A stretch of DNA of 64,000 nucleotides, from positions 1 through 64,000 of the forward strand of contig JACKBJ010000017.1 in the NCBI GenBank assembly GCA_020634625.1. The letters are read 5' to 3'. The position numbers and the translations under genes were made by a program. Within the stretch, counting starts at the first letter, position 1. Every line of letters starts with the position of its first letter. The notes beneath the pieces are model-generated. The model was not told where the DNA came from and searched no databases. It saw only the letters and a list, made by a program, of their open reading frames with translations. This stretch comes from Caldilineae bacterium (GTDB lineage Bacteria; Chloroflexota; Anaerolineae; Epilineales; Epilineaceae). Shown here one piece after another: positions 1-8,651 of this stretch.

Positions 1-1150
1 CGCCGCGCAGGTCGTCCGCTACGTGGCCCGCAGCCAGGAGGCCGTGGTGATCGCCGACGCGCGCAACGACCGCAGCTTCGCGCGCGACCCCTACATCCGC
101 CGCGCGCAGCCTCGTTCGCTGCTCTGCAGCCCGGTGCGCCGGCACGGCAAGCTGGTGGCGGTGATCTACCTCGAGAACAACCAGGCCGCCAACGCCTTCA
201 GCCGCGAGCGGATCGAGCTGCTCGACATGCTCTCGAGCCAGATCGCCATCTCGATCGAGAACGCCCGGCTGTACCGGGACATCAGCGCGCTCAACGAAGC
301 CTATGCGCGCTTCGTGCCGCGCGCCTTCCTGAGCTTCCTGGACAAGGACAGCATCCTCGACGTGACTTTGGGCGACCAGGTCCAGCGCGACATGACGGTG
401 CTGCTCTCGGACATCCGCAACTTCACCCGCATGAGCGAGGCGATCTCGCCCGGGGAAGCCTTCGGGCTGCTCAACGACTTCCTCGGCCGCGTCACGCCGG
501 CCATCCAGGCCCAGGGCGGCATCATCGACAAGTACGTCGGCGACTCGGTCATGGCGCTCTTCCCCGAAGGCGCGGACGCCGCGCTCAATGCCGCCGTGGC
601 CATGCTGCGCGAGAAGACGGCGCTCAACCGGGTTCGGGCAACGGCCGGCCTGGCGCCGATCGAGATCGGCATCGGCCTCCACAGCGGACCGGTGATGCTG
701 GGCATCATCGGCGCCGAGACGCGCATGGATGGCACGGTGATCGGCGACACGGTCAACACCGCCTCGCGCATCGAACAGGTCACCAAGGCCTATGGGCTTT
801 CCCTGGCCATCACCAAGGCGACCTACGACGCCCTGGCGTTTCCGGGCAGCTTCATGCTGCGCGAGATCGACCGGGTGCAGGTGGCCGGACGGACCGAGCC
901 GGTGACGGTCTTCGAGGTCTTCGAGGCCGATCCGCCCGAGCAGGCGGCGGCCAAGCAGCGCAACATGGGCCGGCTGGCCGAGGTCCTCGCCCGCTTCCGT
1001 GCCGGCGACCTCGAGGGCTGCGAGGCGGAGGCGCGCCTGATGCTGGCGATGCATCCCGAGGACCCGGTGGCCGCGGTCTACCTGCGCCGCTGCGTGCACG
1101 GGCTGCGGGGCGAGGCGGCGGTCGGCCGGCCCGGCGACGCCGACGCCTGA
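1..1150 (+). CDS. GAF domain-class III adenylate/guanylate cyclase, C-terminal part (5' end outside window)
   Basis: The reading frame is open to the left edge (first full codon at base 2), so the apparent GTG at 23 is internal and the N-terminus is missing. What remains begins in the second half of a GAF domain of the type found in large Ser/Thr kinase-AAA-GAF signalling proteins (motifs IRRAQPRSLL, IYLENN, SSQIAISIENARLYRD). It continues into a class III nucleotide cyclase catalytic domain (about bases 385-930). The two metal-binding aspartates are visible in LLSDIRNFT and YVGDSVMALF, with the conserved GDTVNTASRIE after them. The product is expected to make cAMP or cGMP; substrate choice cannot be read safely. 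The tail is Ala/Arg-rich with a short TPR-like helix pair. It ends 66 bases before the ABC permease, which has its own promoter. Confidence 0.85.
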   Translation, partial: AAQVVRYVARSQEAVVIADARNDRSFARDPYIRRAQPRSLLCSPVRRHGKLVAVIYLENNQAANAFSRERIELLDMLSSQIAISIENARLYRDISALNEAYARFVPRAFLSFLDKDSILDVTLGDQVQRDMTVLLSDIRNFTRMSEAISPGEAFGLLNDFLGRVTPAIQAQGGIIDKYVGDSVMALFPEGADAALNAAVAMLREKTALNRVRATAGLAPIEIGIGLHSGPVMLGIIGAETRMDGTVIGDTVNTASRIEQVTKAYGLSLAITKATYDALAFPGSFMLREIDRVQVAGRTEPVTVFEVFEADPPEQAAAKQRNMGRLAEVLARFRAGDLEGCEAEARLMLAMHPEDPVAAVYLRRCVHGLRGEAAVGRPGDADA

Positions 1151-1164
1151 TCGGCGACGCGATC

Positions 1165-1173
1165 TGCTAGGAT
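1165..1173 (+). promoter_or_regulatory. Extended -10 promoter element TGCTAGGAT
   Basis: TGC followed by TAGGAT lies just after the cyclase stop, 43 bases upstream of the ABC permease ATG. The same TGCTANNNT form occurs before several other genes in this window. No good -35 is visible, as is usual for extended -10 promoters. Confidence 0.5.
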
Positions 1174-1216
1174 CTCGCGGCATCCCGTGCCATCCGCAAG
1201 CGAAAGAGGGGCTTCG

Positions 1217-2164
1217 ATGAGCGAGTCGAGCACAGCGGCGCCACCGCTTCCAGGTCGACCGGAACCCGGATCGGCCGGCCCGGGGTCGCGGGGCACCGGA
1301 CCGGCGGTGTCGGTCGCCGGCCGCGAGCGCCGTCTGGCCGAGCGCCTGGCCGAGCTCTGGCGCTACCGGCACCTGGTCGGCAACCTGGTCGTCCGCGACC
1401 TGAAGGTGCGCTACAAGAACTCGGTGCTGGGCTTCTTCTGGTCGCTCGTCAACCCGCTCCTGATGATGGCGGTGCTGTCGCTGGTCTTCGGCTTCATCTT
1501 CCCCATCGGCGAGGCCCGCGCGCCGCACCTGTTCATCCTGGTGGCCATCCTGCCCTGGAACTGGTTCAACGCAGCCGTCGCCGGCGGCATCACCAGCATC
1601 ACCAACAACGCGCCGCTGATCAACAAGGTCTACTTCCCGCGCGAGGTCCTGCCGATCGGCGTCGTGCTGTCGGAGCTGGTCAACTTCCTCTTCGCCCTGC
1701 CGGTGCTGCTGGCCATCGTGGCGCTGACGCCGTCGGTGGACTTCACGCGCCACATGCTCTGGCTGCCGCTGATCATCCTGATCCAGGGCGCCTTCACGCT
1801 GGGCTTCGTGCTCTTCCTGGCCACGGCCAACGTCTACTACCGGGACACGCACATGATCATGGACGTCGTGCTCCTGGCCTGGTTCTTCCTGACGCCGATC
1901 TTCTACGAGGGCAGCATGTACGACCGCTACACGCTGTCGATCGGCGGACAGGCAGTGCCGGGCTCACGAATCGCGTTCATCGTGAACCCGCTGGCCAGCC
2001 TGATCGCCAACTACCGGGTGGTGATCTACGGGTCGATGCAGGGGCCGCCCTCGGCGCCGGACCTGCTGTTCCTGGGGCGGACGGCGCTGACCGCGCTGGT
2101 GGTGTTGGTGGGGGGCTATTGGGTCTTTCATCGCTACAGCGGACAGTTCGGCGAGGAGGTCTAG
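1217..2164 (+). CDS. ABC-2 type polysaccharide export permease (Wzm/TagG-like)
   Basis: Membrane subunit of an ABC exporter for lipid-linked polysaccharide, acting in the inner membrane with the ATPase encoded at 3786-5150. The 315-residue protein has a cytoplasmic N-terminus, then the family hallmark LVVRDLKVRYKNSVLGFFWS, and six predicted membrane segments, with the usual NVYYRDTHMI region before the last ones. I chose the ATG at 1217 over the GTG at 1187 because AGAGGGG lies 5 bases before it and the N-terminus then matches the usual family length. A weak extended -10 precedes it. The permease and ATPase genes are normally adjacent; here two other genes lie between them, one of them divergent. 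O-antigen versus teichoic-acid-like substrate cannot be told. Confidence 0.88.
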   Translation: MSESSTAAPPLPGRPEPGSAGPGSRGTGPAVSVAGRERRLAERLAELWRYRHLVGNLVVRDLKVRYKNSVLGFFWSLVNPLLMMAVLSLVFGFIFPIGEARAPHLFILVAILPWNWFNAAVAGGITSITNNAPLINKVYFPREVLPIGVVLSELVNFLFALPVLLAIVALTPSVDFTRHMLWLPLIILIQGAFTLGFVLFLATANVYYRDTHMIMDVVLLAWFFLTPIFYEGSMYDRYTLSIGGQAVPGSRIAFIVNPLASLIANYRVVIYGSMQGPPSAPDLLFLGRTALTALVVLVGGYWVFHRYSGQFGEEV

Positions 2165-2171
2165 GGCGCAC

Positions 2172-2849
2172 GTGCCGGGGCAAGCGATGGAGGCTTGGGG
2201 GCGTCGGCTCCGGGTGGCGACCCTGGCGGGCCTCCTCTTCGTGGCGGCGCTCGGGTCCCTGGGGGACGGGCTGGTCGAGGGCCAGCTGGCGCACGATCGG
2301 CCGGTGGCGCCCTTGGAGGGGGGAAGCGAGGTCCTGCAGACCTTCGTCGTCACGGCGGAGGGCTTGACGGCGCTGGACCTGCTCCTGGCCAACTATGGTC
2401 GGGCGTCGGAGGGGCAGCTGGTCGTCGATCTGCTCGGGCCGCTCGAGGGGCCGGGCGGGGCCGAGGGAGCGAACCGGCTGCTGGGGCGCTGGCGGGTGGA
2501 CGCAGCGACGGTGGAGGACAATCGCTGGCGGCGCTTCGCGCTCGCCGAGCCACTGGAGGGCCGGATCGGGCAGCGGCTGGCGCTGCGGCTGCGGCGGGAC
2601 GCGCGGGGGCGACCGCTGACGGCCTGGGCCAGCGCGGGGGATACCTGGCCCCAGGGGCAGGTCTACGTGAACGGGCTTGAGCAGTCGGGCGATCTGACGC
2701 TGCGGCTGCACTATGCGACGGGGCGCTGGGGGGCGCTGCGGCATGCCCTGGCCCGGGCAGGCCTGTCGCTGGCGACGGGCCTGGGCCTGCTCGCCGGTCT
2801 GGCGCTGGCGGCGGCCTGGCTGCTGACGCGAGGCCTGGCGGGCGGCTGA
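2172..2849 (+). CDS. Membrane-anchored hypothetical protein of the polysaccharide export locus
   Basis: I do not recognise a named family. The 225-residue product has an N-terminal hydrophobic segment (residues about 13-27, signal or anchor), a roughly 140-residue extracytoplasmic domain rich in beta-strand pattern (FVVTAEGLTALDLLLANYGR through DLTLRLHYATG), and a C-terminal membrane segment (residues about 197-218) ending in a short basic tail. The middle looks like a jelly-roll or carbohydrate-binding fold, but this is a guess from strand spacing. It starts 7 bases after the permease stop, so it is almost certainly co-transcribed and may act with the exporter. GTG at 2172 is used; the ATG at 2187 is an alternative with a G-rich stretch upstream. 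Confidence 0.7.
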   Translation: MPGQAMEAWGRRLRVATLAGLLFVAALGSLGDGLVEGQLAHDRPVAPLEGGSEVLQTFVVTAEGLTALDLLLANYGRASEGQLVVDLLGPLEGPGGAEGANRLLGRWRVDAATVEDNRWRRFALAEPLEGRIGQRLALRLRRDARGRPLTAWASAGDTWPQGQVYVNGLEQSGDLTLRLHYATGRWGALRHALARAGLSLATGLGLLAGLALAAAWLLTRGLAGG

Positions 2850-3005
2850 GGCCGACCGTCCGCCGGGCGAGCAAGGACACCCGACCCTGCCCGCGCATCG
2901 GCTCGCGATCGGGAGGCGGCAGGGCCAGCGGCAATTCGGCCAGGGCGCGTCGATGCGCGGGCGGCGCATCGGCGCCGGCTGGCTTCGGTTGGGCGACGGC
3001 AGGCG

Positions 3006-3533
3006 TCAGACGTAGTTCTTGGCGACGGCGACCAGAATCTGGAACTCGAGCGAGTCCTTGTCCATGCCGCCCAGGTCCGCCGACCATTGGTCGCTGTGGT
3101 TCAGATGGCCCATCTCGGTCCGGTCGAGCTGCACCGTGACCACCAGGTAGTGCTGGTCGCCGATCGCGAGCACCATCTGGGGCGCAAGCCGGTTGATGTT
3201 GAAGTCGTTGCGCGGATGCCGCCAGTAGCCTTCGAGCCAACGTTCCGCATCGCGATGCGACCGGATCGGGTCCGCGCTCCTGGGCAGGCTGGTCAGACCG
3301 GTCTCCTCGTCGTGGAAGACGTGGATCGACGGGGGTGCGGGATGATCCCCGAGCCCCGAATCGGAGTCGAAGACGGCCAGGATGAGGCCGAGCCAGGGGT
3401 GTTTGTCGAGGAGATCGGGCAGGACGTCGCTGATGTAGGGCTCGATCGGCGGGTGCGTCGGGTCGCTGGGGTGGGGGATGAGGCCGATGGTCTCGACAAC
3501 CTCGACCGGATCCTGGGCAATGGACTTGGCCAC
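3006..3533 (-). CDS. Hypothetical protein (175 aa), soluble
   Basis: No family recognised. The 175-residue product has no signal peptide or membrane segment. It is acidic, with a Pro/His-rich N-terminal third (GLIPHPSDPTHPPIEPYISD) and a C-terminal part with alternating strands (MVLAIGDQHYLVVTVQL) that ends in FQILVAVAKNYV. Translation is well supported: AAGGAGG lies 7 bases before the GTG at 3533. It stands alone on the minus strand inside a plus-strand export locus. Its codon use is less extreme in GC at third positions than that of its neighbours, as seen in the Asp/Asn/Ile content. It could be a recently acquired or fast-evolving orphan. Confidence 0.75.
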   Translation of the reverse strand: MAKSIAQDPVEVVETIGLIPHPSDPTHPPIEPYISDVLPDLLDKHPWLGLILAVFDSDSGLGDHPAPPSIHVFHDEETGLTSLPRSADPIRSHRDAERWLEGYWRHPRNDFNINRLAPQMVLAIGDQHYLVVTVQLDRTEMGHLNHSDQWSADLGGMDKDSLEFQILVAVAKNYV

Positions 3534-3721
3534 CGGATTGCCTCCTTCGAGCGCGCTGTCGGGAACGGAAACGTCAGGGCATCAGCAGCCTACACCCAAC
3601 CTCGATGCGCCGTCTAGGGGGCGTCCAAGACCCGTTCGGTACCCGATCGGAGCAGGGCCTCGACCGCTCCCGTCGTGGCGGTCATGCCCCGGCACCGGCC
3701 GCCGGGCCGCTCCCAGGTACC

Positions 3722-3750
3722 TTGACCCCCGGAGGCCGCCCGGCTAACGT
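3722..3750 (+). promoter_or_regulatory. Sigma70-like promoter for the ABC ATPase operon
   Basis: TTGACC (3722-3727), a 17-base spacer and TAACGT (3745-3750). The -35 matches five of six consensus bases and the -10 three of six. Transcription would start near 3757 and read into the ATPase-glycosyltransferase genes. Confidence 0.45.
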
Positions 3751-3785
3751 AGTCCGCGCCCAGCGGCCCGGCCGCGAGCGCGGCG

Positions 3786-5150
3786 TTGCGCTCGCGGCAG
3801 CCCCCGGACACGGGCATCCCGTCCGCATCCCAGCCGTCCCATCGAGGCCCCACCCTGTCCACCGCCATCGCCTTCGAGAACGTCTCCAAGCGCTTCGTCC
3901 TCGAGCGCGACCGTCCGCGCTCCTTCAAGGAGGCATTCGTCGGCACCCTGCGGCGCGAGCGCCAGGCGCAGGAGACGCTGACGGCGCTCGACGGCGTGTC
4001 CTTCGAGCTCGAGCAGGGTGGATCGCTGGGCTTCGTCGGGCCCAACGGCACCGGCAAGAGCACCAGCCTCAAGCTCATCGCGCGCATCCTCGAGCCGACC
4101 AGCGGCCGGATCGTCGTCGACGGCGGCGTGGCGGCCCTGCTCGAGCTGGGCGCCGGCTTCCACCCCGACCTGACCGGCCGCGAGAACGTCTTCCTCAACG
4201 GCTCGATGATGGGCTTCGGCCGCCGCGAGATGGAGCGGCGGCTGGCCCGCATCGTCGACTTCTCCGAGCTGGGCCGCTTCGTCGAGATGCCGGTCAAGCA
4301 CTACAGCTCGGGCATGTACATGCGGCTGGGCTTCGCCACCGCCATCCACCTCGACGCCGAGATCCTGCTGATCGACGAAGTGCTGGCGGTGGGCGACCAG
4401 GCCTTCCAGCACAAGTGCCGCGACCGCATCGCGGCGCTCAGACGATCGGGCATCTCCATCGTGCTGGTCTCGCACGACAACGCCGCCATCCGCGAGCTCT
4501 GCGACCGGGCGCTCTGGCTGGAAGCGGGCCAGGCGCGCGCCTTCGGCGCCACCGAGACGGTCGTGGAAGCCTACTACGCGAGCATGGTCGCGCGCGAGGA
4601 GGCTCGGCTGGCGGCGGATCGGCGCGCCGCCGGCGAGGCCGAGGCCGAGCCCAACGACGTCGAGCCGGAGCCCGACCGCTGGGGCTCGCGCGAGGTCGAG
4701 ATCACCGGCATCGAGCTGCTCGGCCCCGACGGTCAGCCACACGAGATCCTGCTGACCGGCCAAGCGCTGACCTTGCGACTGCACTATCTGGCCCATCAGC
4801 GGGTCGAAGACCCCGTCTTCGGCATCGCCATCCACCGCGACGACGGCCTGCACATCAACGGGCCCAACACCCGCGATGCCGGTCTCGCGATCGACGCGGT
4901 CACGGGTCGGGGCTTCGTCGACTGGCAGATCGACCAGCTGGCCCTGATGAGCGGCCGCTACGAGCTCTCGGCGGCGATCTACGACGCGGCCGCCGTGCAT
5001 GCCTACGACCACCACCACCGCCGTTACCCGCTGCGGGTCCGAGCCAGCCAGGTCGGCGAGCAGTACGGGCTGGTGCACATGCCGGCCCGCTGGCGTCATC
5101 AACCGCTCGCCGAGGCCCTGCCCGCGGCCGACCGCCCCGAGGACGGATGA
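3786..5150 (+). CDS. ABC transporter ATPase for polysaccharide export with Wzt-like C-terminal domain
   Basis: Energises the exporter whose permease is at 1217. Walker A is GPNGTGKST (residues 85-93 from the TTG start). The signature is the YSSGM variant typical of Wzt/TagH ATPases, and Walker B is EILLIDEVLAVGD followed by the H-loop VLVSHD. Residues about 300-440 form an extra beta-rich domain like the Wzt C-terminal substrate-recognition domain, suggesting that a capped or modified glycan is recognised. Start is uncertain: the first possible codon is TTG at 3786, but homology to the family begins just after a CTG at 3855 (STAIAFENVSKRF) that has GAGG 6 bases upstream, so CTG initiation is possible. 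The gene ends in an ATGA overlap with the next gene. Confidence 0.85.
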   Translation: MRSRQPPDTGIPSASQPSHRGPTLSTAIAFENVSKRFVLERDRPRSFKEAFVGTLRRERQAQETLTALDGVSFELEQGGSLGFVGPNGTGKSTSLKLIARILEPTSGRIVVDGGVAALLELGAGFHPDLTGRENVFLNGSMMGFGRREMERRLARIVDFSELGRFVEMPVKHYSSGMYMRLGFATAIHLDAEILLIDEVLAVGDQAFQHKCRDRIAALRRSGISIVLVSHDNAAIRELCDRALWLEAGQARAFGATETVVEAYYASMVAREEARLAADRRAAGEAEAEPNDVEPEPDRWGSREVEITGIELLGPDGQPHEILLTGQALTLRLHYLAHQRVEDPVFGIAIHRDDGLHINGPNTRDAGLAIDAVTGRGFVDWQIDQLALMSGRYELSAAIYDAAAVHAYDHHHRRYPLRVRASQVGEQYGLVHMPARWRHQPLAEALPAADRPEDG

Positions 5151-7180
5151 GCCTCAGCTTCGGCACGGCTCTGGCCCTGGCGGCCTATCTGGCCCTGATC
5201 CTCGTGCCCGGCCTGGTGCTGCTGCGGCTGGCCGGCTGGCCGACGGACGCGCCCCCCGACGCCGACGCGGAGGGTTCCGGCCCGGCCGACCCCTGGGTCC
5301 GGCTCGGCCTGGCCGCCGGCCTGGGCCTGGCCCTGCAGCCGCTGGCCTACCTCTGGGCCCGGTTGGCCGGCCTCCCCGTCGACGCGGGCCTGGTCCGGGC
5401 GCTGCTGCTGGCCCTGGCCGCCGGTCTGGCCCTGGCCAGCTGGCGCCGGGGCCGACGGCCGGCCGACCTGGCCCACACCATCGCCCAGGAGCTGCGGCGG
5501 CCGAGCGGCCTGGCGATGACGGCGCTGCTCGGACTGCTGCTGGCCGCGCGCTGGTGGGCCCTGCGCGATCTGTCGGTGCCGATGTTCGGCGACAGCCTGC
5601 ACCACAGCATGATCGTGCGCCTCTTTGCGCTGCAGGATGGCCTGCCGCGCACCTGGCGACCCTTCGCCGAGCTGTCGACCTTCAGCTACCACTTCGGCCT
5701 GCACGCCGGGGCGGCCAGCCTGGCCGCGCTCACCGGCATCTCCGCCCCCCGCGCGATCATCGTCGGCGGCCAGGCGCTGATGCTGCTGCAGGCCCTGACG
5801 GCCTACGCCCTGGTGGCCGGTCTCAGCGGCCGACGCTGGGCCGGTCTCGGCGCGGCCCTGGCGGCCGGCGGGCTGGGCACGATGCCCGGCTTCTACGCCA
5901 ACTGGGGCCGCTATACCCAGCTGGCGGGCCAGGTGCTCCTGCCGGCGAGCCTGCTGGCGACCGCCTGGGCCGTCGGGGACGATCGCCCGGCGCCCGCCGC
6001 CCGCTGGCGCCGCGGGCTGCTGGCGGCCCTGACCGTGGCCGGCCTGGCCTTGACCCACTACATCGTGACCCTGCTCTACGCCCTGGCGGTGCTGGCCTGG
6101 CTGGCCTTCGGCGTCGCCGGCGGCTGGCGCGCGCGCCGCGCGGCCCTCGTCCGCCTGGCCGCCATCGCCGCGGCCGCGGTCCTGCTGGCCCTGCCCTGGA
6201 TCCCGTCGCTGCTGGCCGGACCGCTGGACGAGTCGGCGGTCAAGCTGTCCACCGAGCGCGTGGCCGATCCGGCGGTCTACGGCGTCGTCTCGCCCTGGCA
6301 GATCTGGAACCCCGAGGCCCTCGGGCGAAACCTGGGCGGCTGGCTGCTGGCCGCCCTGCTCGCCGGCGGGCTCTACGGCCTCTGGCGCCGCGAGCGCCTG
6401 ACCCGCATCGGCCTGTGCTGGGCCGGGCTGATCGCCCTGGCCACCTATCCCCAGCTGCTGGGCCTGCCGATCACCGGCCCGCTCAAGGACTTCACCGTCG
6501 CCATCGGCGCCTACCTGCCGGCGGCGCTGGTCATCGGCGGCGGGCTGGGGGCGCTGGCCGCCGGGCTCGGCCTGGACGGGGAGGCGCCCCGGACGCCCGC
6601 GTCCGAGGCAGCGGGCGGCGGCTTGCCGCAGCGCTGGCGACCCTGGCTGCTGGCCGGCCTCCTGATCCTGGTCGCCGGCGCACGCGCCTGGCAGGACCGC
6701 GACCTGCTCGACCCCGCCTTCCAGCTGGTCCACCCGGCCGACGAGGCCGCCATGGCCTGGATCCGGGCCAACACGCCGCCCGACGCGCGCTTCCTGGTCG
6801 GCAGCTTCGCCGCCTTCGGCGATACGGTGCAGGCCGGCGACGACGCCGGCTGGTGGCTGCCGCTGCTGGCCGAGCCGCGTTCGAGCACCCTGCCGCCGAT
6901 CACCTACGGCATCGAGCGCGGCTACGCGCCCGACTACCGTCTGCGGGTCAACGCCCTGGCCGCGCTCTGGCAGGCCGATCTGGATGGCGCGGCCAGCCGC
7001 GCCGCCCTGGCCGAAGCCGGCGTGACCCACGCCTACGTCGGCGTCAGCGGCAAGGCCCTGGACCGCGGCGCGCTGGCGGCCAGCCCCTACTGGCGCCGCG
7101 TCCACGCCGAGGCGGGCGCCGAGGTCTATCGGCGCCTGGACCAACCGGCCGACGACGCCGTGGAGCCCGCCAGCCCATGA
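5147..7180 (+). CDS. Polytopic membrane protein, probable GT-C-fold glycosyltransferase
   Basis: A 677-residue protein with about 12-13 predicted membrane segments, starting at the ATG that overlaps the ATPase stop (ATGA). After two or three N-terminal segments comes a loop with GDSLHHSMIVRL, which resembles the acidic first-loop motif of polyprenyl-phosphate-dependent GT-C enzymes. The C-terminal soluble part (about residues 530-677, AMAWIRANTPPDARFLVGSF onward) looks like the extracytoplasmic domain seen in this type of protein. The likely role is sugar transfer from a lipid carrier on the outer face of the membrane during glycan maturation. The exact donor and acceptor cannot be inferred. 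It is translationally coupled to both neighbours. Confidence 0.75.
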   Translation: MSLSFGTALALAAYLALILVPGLVLLRLAGWPTDAPPDADAEGSGPADPWVRLGLAAGLGLALQPLAYLWARLAGLPVDAGLVRALLLALAAGLALASWRRGRRPADLAHTIAQELRRPSGLAMTALLGLLLAARWWALRDLSVPMFGDSLHHSMIVRLFALQDGLPRTWRPFAELSTFSYHFGLHAGAASLAALTGISAPRAIIVGGQALMLLQALTAYALVAGLSGRRWAGLGAALAAGGLGTMPGFYANWGRYTQLAGQVLLPASLLATAWAVGDDRPAPAARWRRGLLAALTVAGLALTHYIVTLLYALAVLAWLAFGVAGGWRARRAALVRLAAIAAAAVLLALPWIPSLLAGPLDESAVKLSTERVADPAVYGVVSPWQIWNPEALGRNLGGWLLAALLAGGLYGLWRRERLTRIGLCWAGLIALATYPQLLGLPITGPLKDFTVAIGAYLPAALVIGGGLGALAAGLGLDGEAPRTPASEAAGGGLPQRWRPWLLAGLLILVAGARAWQDRDLLDPAFQLVHPADEAAMAWIRANTPPDARFLVGSFAAFGDTVQAGDDAGWWLPLLAEPRSSTLPPITYGIERGYAPDYRLRVNALAALWQADLDGAASRAALAEAGVTHAYVGVSGKALDRGALAASPYWRRVHAEAGAEVYRRLDQPADDAVEPASP

Positions 7181-8544
7181 GCCAGCACCTGCTCATCGTG
7201 GCCAACGACGCCATCGGCACGCGCATGGCCGGGCCCAGCATCCGCGCCTGGGAGCTGGCCGGCGCGCTGCACGCGGCCGGCGTCCAGATCACCCTGGCCG
7301 CACCCGGCCAGTCCATCCCCTCGGCCCCCTTCGCCACCCTGGCCTTCGACGTCCAGGGCCGCGCCCTGCGCCCGGTGGCCGAGCGGGCCGATGCCGTCCT
7401 GGTCCAGGGCCTGGTGCTGGCCCATTACCCCTTCCTGGCCGCGCTCGACATCCCGGTGATCGTCGACGTCTACGACCCCTTCGTGCTCGAGAACCTGCCC
7501 CAGCGGGCCGAGGAGACGCTGGCCGGCCGCAAGCACCACCATGTCAAGGACCTGGCCGCGCTCAACGCCCAGCTCGAACGGGGCGACTTCTTCGTCTGCG
7601 CCAGCGAGCAGCAGCGCGACTTCTGGCTGGGCATGCTCACCGCCCTCGGCCGCGTCGGCCCCGAAGCCTACGACGCCGACGCCAGCCTGCGCCGCCTGCT
7701 CGACGTCGTGCCCTTCGGCCTGCCGACCGAGCCGCCCAGACCGGCGGCCGATGGCCGACCCCGCCTCAAGGGCGGCGTCCCGGGCATCGATCCTGGCGAC
7801 GAGGTGATCCTCTGGGGCGGTGGCATCTGGAACTGGTTCGACCCGCTGACCCTCATCCGTGCGGTGGCCGAGCTGGCGCCGAGCCGCCCGCGCCTGCGGC
7901 TCTTCTTCCTGGGCGGCAAGGCGCCCGGCCTCTACACGCCCAAGATGCGCATGGCCGCCGCGGCCGAGCGCCTGGCGCGCGAGTTGGGCTTGCTGGACCG
8001 CGTCGTCTTCTTCAACCGCGACTGGGTCCCCTACGCCGAGCGGGGCGCCTACCTGCTCGAGGCCGACCTGGCCGCCAGCACCCATCTGCCGCACATCGAG
8101 ACCCGCTTCGCCTTCCGCACCCGCCTGCTCGACTGCATCTGGGCCGGCCTGCCGATGCTCGTCACCGAGGGCGACGTGCTGGCCGAGCTCGTCCAGCGCG
8201 AGGGCCTGGGGCTCGGCGTCCCGCCGGAGGACGTCCCGGCTACCGCCGCCGCCATCGCCGCCCTGCTCGACGAGCCCGATGCGCGCGCCAGCCGCGCCGA
8301 AGCCTTCGCCCGGGTTCGCGCCAGGATGACCTGGACCCGGGCCGCCGAGCCCCTGGCCCGCTTCATGGCCCACCCCGAGCGGGCCCCCGACCGGCCCGAA
8401 GCCGGCGCCGGCCTGGATCGACTGTCGCCGACACCGGCCGGCGCGCTGCCCGCCCGCGCCCTCGAGATCCTGCGCGAAGGCGGCCCGCTGGCCCTGGTCG
8501 AGGAAGCGGTGCGCTATCTGCGTTGGATGCGCCGACCGAGCTGA
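7177..8544 (+). CDS. Glycosyltransferase, GT-B fold (GT4-like)
   Basis: A 455-residue soluble glycosyltransferase that starts in an ATGA overlap with the membrane protein. The N-terminal Rossmann half begins LIVANDAIGTRMAGPSIRAWEL, with the glycine-containing acceptor-side loop. The C-terminal half has the nucleotide-sugar region GGGIWNWFDPLTLIRAVAEL and a divergent EX7E region (THLPHIETRFAFRTRLLDCI). This divergence is typical of Wzt-linked GT4 enzymes found beside ABC exporters. It probably adds a sugar to the exported polysaccharide in the cytoplasm. It is the last gene of the export locus, followed by about 100 bases before a convergent gene. Confidence 0.82.
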   Translation: MSQHLLIVANDAIGTRMAGPSIRAWELAGALHAAGVQITLAAPGQSIPSAPFATLAFDVQGRALRPVAERADAVLVQGLVLAHYPFLAALDIPVIVDVYDPFVLENLPQRAEETLAGRKHHHVKDLAALNAQLERGDFFVCASEQQRDFWLGMLTALGRVGPEAYDADASLRRLLDVVPFGLPTEPPRPAADGRPRLKGGVPGIDPGDEVILWGGGIWNWFDPLTLIRAVAELAPSRPRLRLFFLGGKAPGLYTPKMRMAAAAERLARELGLLDRVVFFNRDWVPYAERGAYLLEADLAASTHLPHIETRFAFRTRLLDCIWAGLPMLVTEGDVLAELVQREGLGLGVPPEDVPATAAAIAALLDEPDARASRAEAFARVRARMTWTRAAEPLARFMAHPERAPDRPEAGAGLDRLSPTPAGALPARALEILREGGPLALVEEAVRYLRWMRRPS

Positions 8545-8651
8545 GGCCGCAGGGCCGGGCCGATCGACGCGGGTTCGAGCGCCGGCAGCGGATGCACGCC
8601 CCTCCGTGAAGCCGCCACCCGGTGCGAGGATCGACGTCGCGGCCTCCGCCC

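Noticed and set aside
8539..8646. Distant inverted repeat GAGGCCGC/GCGGCCTC between convergent genes
   Set aside because: Arms are about 90 bases apart and GC-only; too weak to call a terminator.
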